NCBI RefSeq assembly: GCF_009982895.1
Contig: NZ_WXZL01000003.1
Span: forward strand, 1-64,000
DNA length: 64,000 nucleotides
Source: Deinococcus alpinitundrae
GTDB taxonomy: Bacteria; Deinococcota; Deinococci; Deinococcales; Deinococcaceae
Reading direction: 5' to 3'
Shown here in pieces: positions 26,201 to 41,166 of this stretch (the first letter of the stretch is position 1; each line of letters starts with the position of its first letter). A program made the translations under genes and the position numbers. The notes below the pieces were generated by a model. That model saw only the letters and a program-made list of their open reading frames with translations. It was not told where the DNA came from and did not search any database.

Positions 26201-27732
26201 CCTGCACTGGTCTGTACCTGGGTGCGAGACAGGCGGGTCTCGGTCAGCACCCAGGTCTTTTTCTTCTTGTCGTAGTCGTAATTCTGGCGCACCAGTTCGA
26301 GCGTGACCGGCGCGGCGCGGCCCACGTCCTTGAGGTCGCGGGTGTCGAGCGACACGTTGATCGGCTTGCCCACGTTGTAGAGGTAGCCGTCGGCATTGGC
26401 CTCCACGTTGAGGCTGGCCGGAAAGGTGATCACCTGGGTCTGGGCGCTGACGGTGCGGCGCGATTCGTCCTCGACCTCGGCCTCGATGCGGTAGCTGATC
26501 GGCTGGCCGCCCGCGTCCTTTTCCAGCGGCAGCGTCAGGTCGAGGTTGCCCTGCGCATCGAGGCGGGTCTCGTCCTGGATCACCAGATCGGAGCCGTAGT
26601 CACTGCCGCTGTCGTCGCTGCTGTCCGGCAGGGTATCGGTGTCGAAGCCCGGCGGGTAGTAGGTGGCGCGGGTCACGTTGTAGGTGACTTTCGCGCCGCT
26701 GACGCTGCCACCGAACAGGTAGCGCGCCGAGATGCGGATGTTGACCCTGTCACCCTGCACCGCCCGGCGACGGTCCGGTGCGAGGGTCACGGCGTATTCG
26801 GGTTTCTGGTAGGCTTCCACCTGAAAACTGCCGCCGATGTCGCTCTGGTCATCCCCGTCCGCGTTCTGGGGCTTCAGGGAAAAGGCGTACTCGCCCAGCT
26901 TGGCCCCGGCGGGCAGGTCCAGCCCGGCGCCCAGCGAGCCGTAGGCGTCGGTGGTCAGCGACTTGCGAAACACCTGATCGTCGTCGGGCGACCGGAGCGT
27001 GACCAGCACCGTGGTGTTGGCCAGCGGCTGCAAGGTACCGGTCCGGCGCAGCACCGCCTTGAAATCGACGTGCTGGCCGGGGCGGTAGACGGGGCGGTCG
27101 GTGTAGACGTAGCCGCGTACCTTCGGAGCGGCGTAGCTGTTCCAACTGGCGCTGGAGATGGCCCAGTCGTTGCCGAAGCGGGCCAGGAACGTGCCGATTT
27201 CAGCGTTGCTGCCCGCCTTCGTCGTGAAGCGGGCCACACCGTCGGCGCTCGCCTGAACCGGCGGCGTGTTCTCGCCCAGCACCGTCACCACCGCCGCCCG
27301 CGTCTGACCGCTGCCCCGGTCGGCGGTGTAGGCCAGGGTCTGCGTCTGGTCGCGCTTGACCACCAGGCCGAGGTTGCTGACGATGACCACCGCCGAGAGC
27401 TGCCCGGTGCGGACCACGTAGACGCCGCTGGGCAAGGCCCCGAAATTGAGACTGCTCTGCTTGCGCGCGAGCTTGACGCTGCGAACGACCTGAACGCTGG
27501 CCCCGGCGGGCAGGCGCGGCTGGTGCGGGTCTTTGGTGGCGCTGAACAGCCCCGCCGGATCAAGGACCCGCGCGATGGTGAAGACCGTCCCGGCGGGCGC
27601 GTAGGCTTCCACCTTGACCGCCTGCCCCCCCCGGTAACTGCCGCCGTAAAGAGAAACGCCGCGCTGGGCTGGGGCCAACCCCGCCAGCAGCAGTCCCGAA
27701 ACCAGAGCACCCTGAATCCATCTGCGCTTCAT
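23290..27732 (-). CDS. Bacterial alpha-2-macroglobulin family protein (YfaS-like)
   Basis: 1480 aa secreted protein. The signal peptide (RRWIQGALVSGLLLAGLAPA) lacks a lipobox, so it is probably not a lipoprotein. An MG-domain series follows: YTDRPVYRPGQHVDFKAVLR near residue 195 is the classic MG2/MG3 segment, then repeated Ig-like modules, then the A2M domain (LPNLLTDAQGHAEVDVKFPD, TTWVATARAQTQ). The thioester motif is C991-T-E-Q994 in YPYGCTEQTMSRFLPA, followed by the alpha/alpha-toroid and a C-terminal receptor-like domain. The ATG at 27732 has AAGGGG upstream. Bacterial A2Ms trap attacking proteases or protect the periplasm. It lies between a DUF1175 gene upstream and an HExxH-protein gene downstream. 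Confidence 0.92.
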   Translation of the reverse strand: MKRRWIQGALVSGLLLAGLAPAQRGVSLYGGSYRGGQAVKVEAYAPAGTVFTIARVLDPAGLFSATKDPHQPRLPAGASVQVVRSVKLARKQSSLNFGALPSGVYVVRTGQLSAVVIVSNLGLVVKRDQTQTLAYTADRGSGQTRAAVVTVLGENTPPVQASADGVARFTTKAGSNAEIGTFLARFGNDWAISSASWNSYAAPKVRGYVYTDRPVYRPGQHVDFKAVLRRTGTLQPLANTTVLVTLRSPDDDQVFRKSLTTDAYGSLGAGLDLPAGAKLGEYAFSLKPQNADGDDQSDIGGSFQVEAYQKPEYAVTLAPDRRRAVQGDRVNIRISARYLFGGSVSGAKVTYNVTRATYYPPGFDTDTLPDSSDDSGSDYGSDLVIQDETRLDAQGNLDLTLPLEKDAGGQPISYRIEAEVEDESRRTVSAQTQVITFPASLNVEANADGYLYNVGKPINVSLDTRDLKDVGRAAPVTLELVRQNYDYDKKKKTWVLTETRLSRTQVQTSAGGTAAATLSAPRGGSYLLRASVTDAQGRVSTSENYLWVLKPGEDYGWNYRDLTVKLGRKAYAPGDSATVLVGNPNPGSPVLLTLEGDKLRKAVVLRGAGAVLTYAFPITADMAPNIYVAAATFNDGQFYSSDARVGVPRVGANLSVKVTPQKARYAPGDSGKLSVDVKSADGKGVASQVALGVVDQAIYLVEPDRSTPIAQVFDAPRDNAVGTNSSLDFYFSQVGDVAAAPRSIAPTPAFAQDKQTRTADSASAADPVTPRQDFKDTILWLPNLLTDAQGHAEVDVKFPDNLTTWVATARAQTQLPRFGQASATTLTTKDVIARLSLPTFLVRGDTATLSGIVNNTLTTPVQGTATASLSGLTALSGAALTPAGAAIQLAAGARVRSDVQVRAGNVGTASVTFTARTASGNDALKLPLPIKARGYQVKQTAVGSADQPSVKLNVPKDANPGTLDLSLSLTPSLLSAVSPALEYLVGYPYGCTEQTMSRFLPALLARQNLGSAALPQSVIKNLPDITSAGLARLQLFQHDDGGWNFWQWDDSTVEMSAYVVEGLLRAKSLGAKVDNGMLDSGLNYLAKNAGKKKTRQAEQASAYRALADAGRADNAALAQFARRKDLEPYALALTALALQKTGQVQVARDVLDRLKAKRIGTGGGALLHWETAKRGNDYWFDFWDDNSVQVTATALEALATLEPQSPLIPGVSQWLLSNRRGPQWLSTQDTTSVIIAALALKPAPALSAQVKVLLDNKAAGEATLDGKSAATLKLPTTGLGAGPHTLSVQGAPAGLSFSSQLSYSREPATLASDAQHGFRLSRQYQRLDPVWDDKDKRYTYRRTPLLKGGQMQPVSVGDLILVTLNVQPTNHSARYLLVSDPIPAGMKALDERSLAIAGLQDPDEYNWEDWNYWYAGRDLLDDRVDLYADYLVGQQKMTYLLRAQTPGTFTALPTHAFLMYDPDVEGYASAATFTVRDTGK

Positions 27733-27920
27733 GCTTGCCCCTTTTGAGCCGTTCACGTCTTTATTCAGTGTAGATGAACTGTGGGTTTGGGTGCAGAGTT
27801 GAGCGAACCTTGAGCTGCGCTGGCGTTCATCTGGCCGTGAGGTCGGCGCAAAACAGGACGAAGTCAGCCTTCAGCTTCGTCCCACGCCCCACTTTCCGCG
27901 CACCCCACCTGACCAGCGCC

Positions 27921-28724
27921 TCAGTCCAGAATCTTCCAGCGGTAGACACCCAGAAAATTGGAATTACTGAGAGCCGGATGGAAGGCCCGCTCGGCGTAGC
28001 GCAGCAGGCTCTGCACACTCAGCAGCCGCACCTCGCCGCCCTCGGCCGGGCTGGCCCCGGTGTGGTACACGACCAGGTTGCCGCCCAGGTACACCATGCT
28101 GTGATACGAGCGCAGGTTCGGGCGAATGAAGATCAGCACGTCGCCCCGGCGCGCGCGATTGATGTCGCGCGATACCTTCACCATCGCGTAGGTCGCCAGA
28201 TACTGCACGCCGCTGCGCCCCACCAGCTTGCCCGCCGCGATGTCGCCCGGCTGGTAGGCCCCGCCCGCCACCCGGAACACCGAGCGGCTGATGACCGGCA
28301 GCGGATAGGTCAGCGCCTGCACGTCCATTTGATGGGGGCGCGGCAGGTAGTTGAACTTGGCGAACCAGGCCGCGTCGTGGGCCGCCAGGGCATTGATAAA
28401 GGCGTAGCGCAGCAGCCCGCCGCAGTCGCGGTCCTGCGCCGCCCAGTCCCTGTTCATACCGTAGTACTGGCTCTGGGCAATGGCCGCGAACCAGTCGGCG
28501 AAGCGCGCGCGGTCCTGACCGACGAGTTCGTCGGCGTCGGGATAGCCGTCTGCGTCGCTGTCGGCCACGCGGCCCGCCGCACCTGGCGCAGTCTGGGTAG
28601 CCGTCTGAACCGACCCCTGGGTCTGACTTTGAACCGGCTGGGCCAGGCCGCCGGTCAGCAGAGCCAGCCCGAGCAGGCCGCCGAGCCAGCCTGAGGAAAG
28701 ACCCCGCCGCCACACCGTCGTCAC
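27921..28724 (-). CDS. DUF1175 (YfaT-like) secreted protein
   Basis: About 267 aa. The N-terminal hydrophobic segment (SGWLGGLLGLALLTGGLA) is a signal peptide, followed by an acidic D-x-D-x-D-G-like stretch (ADSDADGYPDADELVG). The DUF1175 body has the Cys in RDCGGLLRYAFINAL, DVQALTYPLPVISRSVFR, RRGDVLIFIRP and the His in SYHSMVYLGG. The C...H layout is NlpC/P60-like and suggests a cysteine amidase or peptidase fold. The GTG at 28724 is preferred because GGAGCG precedes it; an in-frame GTG at 28736 is the alternative. In E. coli, yfaT (DUF1175) neighbours yfaS (A2M), as here. There is a 188-nt gap before the A2M gene. Confidence 0.8.
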   Translation of the reverse strand: MTTVWRRGLSSGWLGGLLGLALLTGGLAQPVQSQTQGSVQTATQTAPGAAGRVADSDADGYPDADELVGQDRARFADWFAAIAQSQYYGMNRDWAAQDRDCGGLLRYAFINALAAHDAAWFAKFNYLPRPHQMDVQALTYPLPVISRSVFRVAGGAYQPGDIAAGKLVGRSGVQYLATYAMVKVSRDINRARRGDVLIFIRPNLRSYHSMVYLGGNLVVYHTGASPAEGGEVRLLSVQSLLRYAERAFHPALSNSNFLGVYRWKILD

Positions 28725-28773
28725 CGCTCGCTCCACCCGGTCAGTATGGCAGCCCGCACCCGCCCCGGCACTC

Positions 28774-28779
28774 TATGCT
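28774..28779 (+). promoter_or_regulatory. -10 element TATGCT of the histidine kinase gene
   Basis: TATGCT is followed after 8 nt (GGAGGCGT, which also contains a Shine-Dalgarno) by the ATG at 28788. It is divergent from the DUF1175 gene, so its promoter and that gene's promoter are back to back within about 50 nt. Confidence 0.4.
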
Positions 28780-28787
28780 GGAGGCGT

Positions 28788-31070
28788 ATGCCCGACGCCG
28801 CGCCGCCCACCTTGCTCGAACACCTCCAATCGGTCACCGAACAGTTGGCGGCGGCTCGGACGCCCTCGGCGGTCTACGACATCGTGCTGACCCCGGCGCT
28901 CAGCGCCCTGGGCGCACTGGCGGCCATGATCTTGCAAATCGGGGCCGAGCTGCTGGGCAGCGCCGATCCCGCCCTACAGATCATGGCCGTGCGCGGCGAC
29001 CTCGGCACCCTGCCGCACATCTGGCAGGAAACGACCCTCAGCGACGTGCGGCCCACCACCGACGTGCTGCGCACCGGTCGGGCGCTGTATTTCGAGGGCG
29101 GCGGCGACCTCAGCACCGCGTACCCGGACCTCGAGGTTCAGACCGGGGCGGTGCCGCCGGTGGCCACCGCCGTGCTGCCGATGCTGCTCGACGGTCAGCC
29201 GCTGGGCGTGCTGCTGCTCGACTTCCGCGAGCCGCACCACTTTACCCCCGACGAGCGGCTGTTTCTGGAAACACTCTCGGCCCAGTGCGCGGTGGCGCTC
29301 GGGCGGGCGCAGGCCCAGCAGTTTCTGGAGCAGCAGGTCCGGCTGCGCACGCGGGCACTCGAGGAACAGAGCGCGGCGCTCGACGCCTTCGTCAAATTCA
29401 CCGAGGCGGCAGGCACCCAGACCGATGTGGCGGACCTCGCCCAGCAGGCCCTGACCCTGCTCTCACAGCGCTTCTCAGGCAGCAGCGGGGTCTTTTACCG
29501 CCCCGACAACCAGATGGGTCCGCAGGCGTGGCGGGCACAGCGCTGGACCCCCGATCTGGAAGAAAGCCAGGTGCGCCTGGGTGAGCGGGCACTGGCCGCG
29601 ACCCTGCCGACCCTGTCGGAGGCCGCCAAGCGTCCCTGGGCCACCTTCAGCGGACCCGGCGAACTCGGTCAGCGGGCCTGCGCCGTCTACCCGCTGTGGA
29701 TCACCGCCCAGCTCTCGGGCCTGCTGATCTTGCACCTCGCGCCGCAGCAGGACTGGACCGAGCAGGGCAAGCTGCTGCTCAGCTCGGTGGGGCGCAGCTT
29801 CAATCTGGCACTGGAGCGTGCCCAGCTCACGGCCCGGCTCTCGCGCCAGAACACCGAACTCGAGGCCCGCAGCGTGATGCTCGAGCGCTTTGCCCTGCTG
29901 GCCCGCGATTTCGCCTTCGAGACCGATCCGTATCTGCTGGTCGGTAAGGCCCAGGACATCGTCTTGCCGCTGCTGCCCAGGGGAGCGGCAGCCTACTACG
30001 AACTCGACGGCGGCACCTGGCGCATCAAGGTGCAATCGGGCCAGCGGGTCAACGAGGATCTGTGGACGGTGCTGAATGCCGGGCTGCCCTACGCCCGCAC
30101 GCCGGTGCTGAGCGTGCCCTGGCAGACCCGCCAGCCGTATTACCAGGATGTCTACGACCCGGCGCCCGATCAGCTCAGCGGCCCGGCCGCGCACGTGGGC
30201 GCGAGTGCGTCCATGCCGGTGCTGGTGGGCGGGCAACCTTACGGGGTTTTCGTGGTGGGACTGCACGAGGCCCACCACTGGTCGCGGCTCGACAGAGCGG
30301 TGCTGGGCACCGTGACCCACAGCCTGTCGCTGGCTCTGGAGCGTGCTCAGAGTGCGGCGACCCTGCGCCAGCGCACCCAGGCGCTGGAGGCGGCCAACGA
30401 GGAACTCGAGGGCTTTACCTACTCGGTGTCGCACGACCTGCGCACACCGGTGCGCCACGTCGCGGGCTTCACCACCCTGGCCCGCCGCGCCCTTAAAAGC
30501 GGCCAGAGCGAGAAGGCCGAGCGCTACTTCGACATCGTCGAGCAGGCCGCCGAGCGCATGAACGCTTTGGTGGACGCCATGCTCGATCTGTCGCGCACCT
30601 CGCGCCAGGCCATGACCCTGGAAGTCGTGGATCTGAATGCGCTGCTGGCCCAGGCCCAGGATGCCCTGAGCCCCGATCTGGCGGGCCGCCAGATCGACTG
30701 GCAGCTCAGCCGCCTGCCCTCGGTGCTGGGTGACCGCGCCACCTTGCAGCAGGTCATGACCAACCTGCTCAGCAACGCCGTCAAGTTTTCGCGCGGGCGT
30801 GAACCAGCCCACATCGAGGTCTGGGCGCAGCCGCGTCCCGGCGAGTGGGCCGTTTTCGTCAAGGACGACGGAGCCGGGTTCAATGCCACCTACCAGCACA
30901 AGCTGTTCGGCATGTTCCAGCGCCTGCACCGCGCCGACGAGTTCGAGGGCGCGGGTGTGGGACTGGCCACCGCCCGGCGCATCGTGGCCCGGCACGGCGG
31001 CCAGATGTTCGCCGAGAGCGAGGTGGACCGGGGCGCGACCTTCGGATTTACCCTGCCCCGCCAGGAGTAG
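28788..31070 (+). CDS. Multi-GAF sensor histidine kinase
   Basis: 760 aa, no transmembrane helices, so a soluble sensor. Three GAF-like regions lie at about residues 10-190 ([20 protein letters not shown]), 215-360 and 385-530 ([20 protein letters not shown]). HisKA follows, with the phospho-acceptor His549 in [17 protein letters not shown]. The HATPase_c region (N box [12 protein letters not shown]1 DDGAGF, F box [14 protein letters not shown]2 GAGVGLATA) runs to the end. The C-terminal half resembles bacteriophytochrome-type kinases. No chromophore Cys is evident and no response regulator lies beside it. The signal is unknown. Confidence 0.9.
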   Translation: MPDAAPPTLLEHLQSVTEQLAAARTPSAVYDIVLTPALSALGALAAMILQIGAELLGSADPALQIMAVRGDLGTLPHIWQETTLSDVRPTTDVLRTGRALYFEGGGDLSTAYPDLEVQTGAVPPVATAVLPMLLDGQPLGVLLLDFREPHHFTPDERLFLETLSAQCAVALGRAQAQQFLEQQVRLRTRALEEQSAALDAFVKFTEAAGTQTDVADLAQQALTLLSQRFSGSSGVFYRPDNQMGPQAWRAQRWTPDLEESQVRLGERALAATLPTLSEAAKRPWATFSGPGELGQRACAVYPLWITAQLSGLLILHLAPQQDWTEQGKLLLSSVGRSFNLALERAQLTARLSRQNTELEARSVMLERFALLARDFAFETDPYLLVGKAQDIVLPLLPRGAAAYYELDGGTWRIKVQSGQRVNEDLWTVLNAGLPYARTPVLSVPWQTRQPYYQDVYDPAPDQLSGPAAHVGASASMPVLVGGQPYGVFVVGLHEAHHWSRLDRAVLGTVTHSLSLALERAQSAATLRQRTQALEAANEELEGFTYSVSHDLRTPVRHVAGFTTLARRALKSGQSEKAERYFDIVEQAAERMNALVDAMLDLSRTSRQAMTLEVVDLNALLAQAQDALSPDLAGRQIDWQLSRLPSVLGDRATLQQVMTNLLSNAVKFSRGREPAHIEVWAQPRPGEWAVFVKDDGAGFNATYQHKLFGMFQRLHRADEFEGAGVGLATARRIVARHGGQMFAESEVDRGATFGFTLPRQE

Positions 31071-31083
31071 AGCAGACAGCGAG

Positions 31084-31118
31084 AGCGCCTGTACGGGATG
31101 CGGAACCGTACAGGCGCT
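31084..31118. terminator. Bidirectional terminator between convergent genes
   Basis: A perfect 13-bp stem AGCGCCTGTACGG (31084-31096) pairs with its complement (31106-31118) around a 9-nt loop. It lies between the kinase gene stop (31070) and the gltD stop (31161). The T-tract is weak on both sides. Confidence 0.7.
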
Positions 31119-31160
31119 TGCTCTGTTGATTGAGTCGACTGGGCCGGGTGGCCCGGTGAT

Positions 31161-32627
<1,467 letters not shown>

Positions 32628-32700
32628 TGATGTTCTCCTGCACGGGGGCGTATGGCGTGTGGCTTGTGAGAAAGGAGATTTCCTCCCCTTCCCCAGCCCT

Positions 32701-37569
<4,869 letters not shown>

Positions 37570-37787
37570 TCGCTTTGCCTCCAAGACTGCCGGGCGGGGC
37601 CGGGAAAGTTTGATCTGCGCACAATAGCGAATCCAGCCGCTCTCAACGGGGGGTTTGTGTATGCGTCTTTATGAAGTGGGGCGCGCCGCCCGGTTCAGAA
37701 ACCCCAGGTCAGACAATCGGTTCAGGCCGTTGCCAGAACGTGAGAAAACGCTGAGCGCCCGAAAGCCAAATTTGCCACACTGAACTG

Positions 37788-38885
37788 ATGCCCAGCTTCC
37801 GGCCGCTCGATGACCTGACCCGTCTCCCCTTGCGCGACAGTCTCAGGAACGACTTCGAACATCTGGGCACGGTCCGCCCGGCCAGCTTGCTGCTGTGTGA
37901 CCTCGATTACCTCAAGCTGATTAACGACAGCCTGGGGCACCTGGCAGGCGACGAGGTGCTGCGTTCACTCAGCGCCACGCTTCAGTCGCGGCTGGGACCG
38001 AACTGGCGGGCGTACCGCTTCGGCGGCGACGAGTTCGCGGTGCTGGCCCCGGTGAGCGCCGCCGAGCTGGAAGGCTGGGCCGAAGCGTTACTGGCAGCGC
38101 TGGCGCAGCATCCCCAGCCGATCAGCCTGAGTATCGGCCTCACCGAGTTGCCCGCCGGGGAAGCCGATCTGAGCGAGGTGATGGCCGAGGCCGACCGCCG
38201 CCTGTACGCGGCCAAACGGCGTGGCCGGGCGCGGGTGGTGGCCCACAATGCGCCGCCGGGCGGGTTCGAGATTCCGCTACGCCGGTTGCTGGAGCGCGAA
38301 AACGCCAGCGCCGAAGCGGCCCGCTGGCTGAGCCGGGCACGCCATCAGCGCGGCGAGCTGGACGTGCAGGCTCCTCCGGGCGGCGGGCTGAGCGCTTTTC
38401 TGGAACAGGTCGGGGTGGTGGCGCGGACGCTCGGCTACCAGACGCTGCACCTCTCGGGCCACGCCGCCAGGGCCTGTCAGCACCTGGGCAGCTGGCACCA
38501 CGCACTGCTCGATGGTCAGCGCCTGCCGCCGGAGCTTGAGCCGTCCGACTTCCGGGCCGGAGCCAGACCGCTGGCGCTGCTGCTTGATACCCCGGAGCGC
38601 TTCGACGCAGGCACGGCGGCCTGGCTGCGCCCGCTGCTCGGCCAGGCCCAGGCGGTGGTGCGTGCCCAGACCGGAGCGCAAACGGCAGGCCGCAGCGGCG
38701 CGCTGATCCGCCTCGCGCCGCTGAGTGAGCAGGCTGTCGGCGCGCTGCTGACCGGGCCGGACGGAGCTGACAAGGTGGCCAGCCGCTGGCTGTGGCAGCG
38801 CTCGGGCGGGCGGCCCGCGCCGCTGCACCGCTGGATGCGCGTTGTGCGGCTGGAAGCCGAGCTGCGCCGCGAGCCGCTCGGTTAG
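37788..38885 (+). CDS. GGDEF-domain protein, N-terminal part of a broken GGDEF-ATPase gene
   Basis: 365 codons up to an in-frame TAG (38883-38885). Residues 1-150 form a GGDEF domain: DDLTRLPLRDSLR, LLCDLDYLKLINDSLGHLAG and an intact YRFGGDEFAVL near residue 83. The inhibitory RxxD is missing. The remainder (about 155-365) resembles the start of an SARP/AAA-linked region. The same frame continues past TAG with LLGRENAEWEADLIYQFGEA and no ribosome-binding site, so the TAG most likely truncates a longer protein. The short product could still be an active cyclase. It is divergent from gltB. Confidence 0.7.
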   Translation: MPSFRPLDDLTRLPLRDSLRNDFEHLGTVRPASLLLCDLDYLKLINDSLGHLAGDEVLRSLSATLQSRLGPNWRAYRFGGDEFAVLAPVSAAELEGWAEALLAALAQHPQPISLSIGLTELPAGEADLSEVMAEADRRLYAAKRRGRARVVAHNAPPGGFEIPLRRLLERENASAEAARWLSRARHQRGELDVQAPPGGGLSAFLEQVGVVARTLGYQTLHLSGHAARACQHLGSWHHALLDGQRLPPELEPSDFRAGARPLALLLDTPERFDAGTAAWLRPLLGQAQAVVRAQTGAQTAGRSGALIRLAPLSEQAVGALLTGPDGADKVASRWLWQRSGGRPAPLHRWMRVVRLEAELRREPLG

Positions 38886-40694
38886 CTTCTCGGACGGGAA
38901 AACGCCGAGTGGGAAGCGGACCTCATCTACCAGTTCGGCGAGGCGCTGCTGTGGCCGCGCCCGACGTTGTATGGCCGCCAGAATGAGCTGAGGCAGGCCA
39001 GAGAGCGGCTGGAACACTCGGCGCTGCTGAGCGTCACTGGCCCGGCCCAGCGCGGCAAGACCCGCTTTGCCGAGCAGCTGATGGGCGAACTTGCCGGGTC
39101 GTTCGAACGCACGCTGCACGTGGCGCTGCCGGGGGGCCTTCCGTCCGGCAGCGATCCGGCCCCGCTGCTCTCCCGCATCGCCGAGGCCTTGCTGGGGCGG
39201 CCCAGCGCCCACGTGGGTGCGGCCAGCGTGGGCCGGTTGCTGGCCCGCCAGCCCACGCTACTGCTGCTCGACGTCCCTGCCGGGCACCCACCGCTGCCCG
39301 CGCGGCAGATCGAGACGCTGCTCGACCACGCGCCGCTGAGCCGCATCATCGTCGCGGCACCCACTCCGCTGGGCGCGCGGCATGAGAGCGTTCAGGCCCT
39401 GGCGCTGCTCGGCGAGCAGGCCGTGAGCGCCGCGCTGCTTGACGCCCGGCCCGACCTCGCCGAGCGGCCCAGGGCCGAATTCGCGGCCCTGCTGGAATGG
39501 ATCGGCGGCGAGCCGCTGCGCCTGGAGACCGCCACCGCCGTGCTGCGCCGCGACCAGACTGTGGTGGCCGGGCCAGGTCCTCAGCGAATGTTCGACCTGC
39601 TCGGGGAAGCGGACACCACGGGCGACTTCAGCGCTGCCGGGCCGCTGTTCGGTGAGCACGAACAGCGGGTGCTGGCGGCGCTGGACCACGTCGGAGAGGC
39701 CGTCGATCTGAGCTGGGCCGCACAGCTCTCGGGAGCCTCGCCGTTCTTGCTGGGCGCACTGCGCGACCAGCAATACTTGCAAGCACTCGGCGGCGGCCTC
39801 TACCGCCTATCTGGTGCGGCGCGGCACGCGAGCGGCCACCCTGCCCGCTCGCCTGCACTGCGCCGCCAGGTGACGCGGCGCTTGCTGGATCGGCTGAGCG
39901 TGCTGCTGGGGGCCAGGCCGCCGGGGAGCGCGGCCTGGTACGCCCAGCTCGATCAGCACTACCCGAGCCTGCGGGCGGTGACCACCAGCCTGGTCTCCGG
40001 CAGTCTCGCGCCTCGCCGCGCGACCAAACCTCATCGGGGTGGGCCGCAGTCGTCCGACGCGCGCCTGGCCAGGGTGCTGCTGAAGCTGACGCCCTACCGC
40101 CTCTCACGCGACTATCTGCACGACGCGCGCACCGAACTGCAAGCGCTGCTGCGCCGCACCAAGCTGCCGCACGACCTCAGATTACCGCTGCAGCTCGCGG
40201 CGGTGCAGGTCTTGCAGCAGCTCGGTCAGCACCAGGCGGCCCAGCAGCAGCTCGACGAACTGCCGCCTGAGGCCCACGCACAGCCGCACACCGCGCTGGT
40301 CCAGGCCCGCTTGCTGCACCGGCGCAGCCAGTACGACGAGAGTCTGGCCCTGTTCGACCGGATTCGCGCCCAGCTCGGCGACCAGCCCGGCGAACTGCTG
40401 ATTCGCGCCCAGGACGGCAGCGCCCGCAGCGCCATCTACCTGGGCCAGCTTGGCCATGCCCAGCCCATGATCGCGCTGGCGCTGGCCCAGGCCCGAGCAC
40501 TGGCCGAGCCGCTCCTGCTGAGTGACGTCCTCAACACGGCGGCGCTGGTGGCCACCGAGCAGCGCGAACTGGAGGAAGCCAGTCGGCTGTTTGGGGAGGC
40601 CATTGAGATTCACCAGCTGTTCGGCCACCGCGCCGGGTTGACCCTCAATCTGACCGGGCTGGCCTGGGCGGCACTGCTGGCCGGAAACGCCGCT
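38886..40694 (+). pseudogene. ATPase-TPR middle part of the broken GGDEF-ATPase gene
   Basis: This continues the frame of the preceding ORF after the amber codon. It contains a Walker A (SVTGPAQRGKTRFAEQL) and ATPase helices (TLLLLDVPAGHPPLPARQIE, SRIIVAAPTPLG). TPR-like repeats follow from about 40080 (LLKLTPYRLSRDYLHDARTE, LRLPLQLAAVQVLQQLGQHQ, ALVQARLLHRRSQYDES). The frame is cut at the TA at 40694-40695 by the IS630-like element and resumes at 42237. The gene is therefore doubly inactivated. The annotated stop within the element (40736) is only read-through into the insertion. Confidence 0.75.
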
Positions 40695-40753
40695 ATTGAG
40701 AACGACAGAAGTTGGGTATTGAGACACCAGCTTTGAGCGTGCGACTTGGAGTG

Positions 40754-41119
40754 TCAGCTGTTTTCGAGGGAAGCGAGCTGCTGCTGAGCGTTGTTTTCTA
40801 AGTTCAGTACTGCCGTTACACTGCCATAGGCGAAAGCATGCGCATACTTCAGAACGAATGGCGTGCCAGCACCAATACGCCCAAGTTGGGGCAGTGGATC
40901 TTGAAAGCGCAGGTAGACCGCTTGTGACTCACCAGGCCAAACCCATGGTGCATCGCGAAAGTGCAGCCAGACGTGCCAGTTTTCGTTGGTGTAATGAAAA
41001 TGCGCCCAAGCGCCACTCTGCAAACCATTTTTGAGCCCACCATCGCCCGTTGGGAGGAAGTGGACCAGGGCTTCGACGTCGTACAAATCCTCTGAGGTGT
41101 TGTCAAAAGGATTCGTCAC
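40754..41119 (-). CDS. EF-Tu domain III-like passenger protein of the IS630 element
   Basis: 121 aa beginning at GTG (41119), 47 nt after the transposase stop and on the same strand. The core (DVEALVHFLPTGDGGLKNG, WHVWLHF, PGESQAVYLRFQDPLPQLG, PFVLKYAHAFAYGSVTAVLN) resembles the layout of elongation factor Tu domain III: an acidic start, L-P/T-x-x-x-G-G, PG before a beta strand, and a final G-x-V-T-x-V-L strand. It lacks any GTPase domain. The aromatic-rich WHVWLHF region is unusual. The similarity is my pattern reading and not proven. It may be a decoy or tRNA-binding module, or an immunity-like protein. It is an odd cargo for an IS. Confidence 0.55.
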   Translation of the reverse strand: MTNPFDNTSEDLYDVEALVHFLPTGDGGLKNGLQSGAWAHFHYTNENWHVWLHFRDAPWVWPGESQAVYLRFQDPLPQLGRIGAGTPFVLKYAHAFAYGSVTAVLNLENNAQQQLASLENS

Positions 41120-41166
41120 CCCACGACTTTACCCCACCCACACCCGTGCTCTGTGTCATTGGGGCG

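Noticed and set aside
25360..27747. 795-codon plus-strand open frame
   Set aside because: Antisense shadow of the alpha-2-macroglobulin gene, with low-complexity composition rich in His, Arg and Val.
40696..40736. Natural C-terminus of the ATPase-TPR gene at 40736
   Set aside because: These codons lie inside the IS630 element; the true continuation resumes at 42237.
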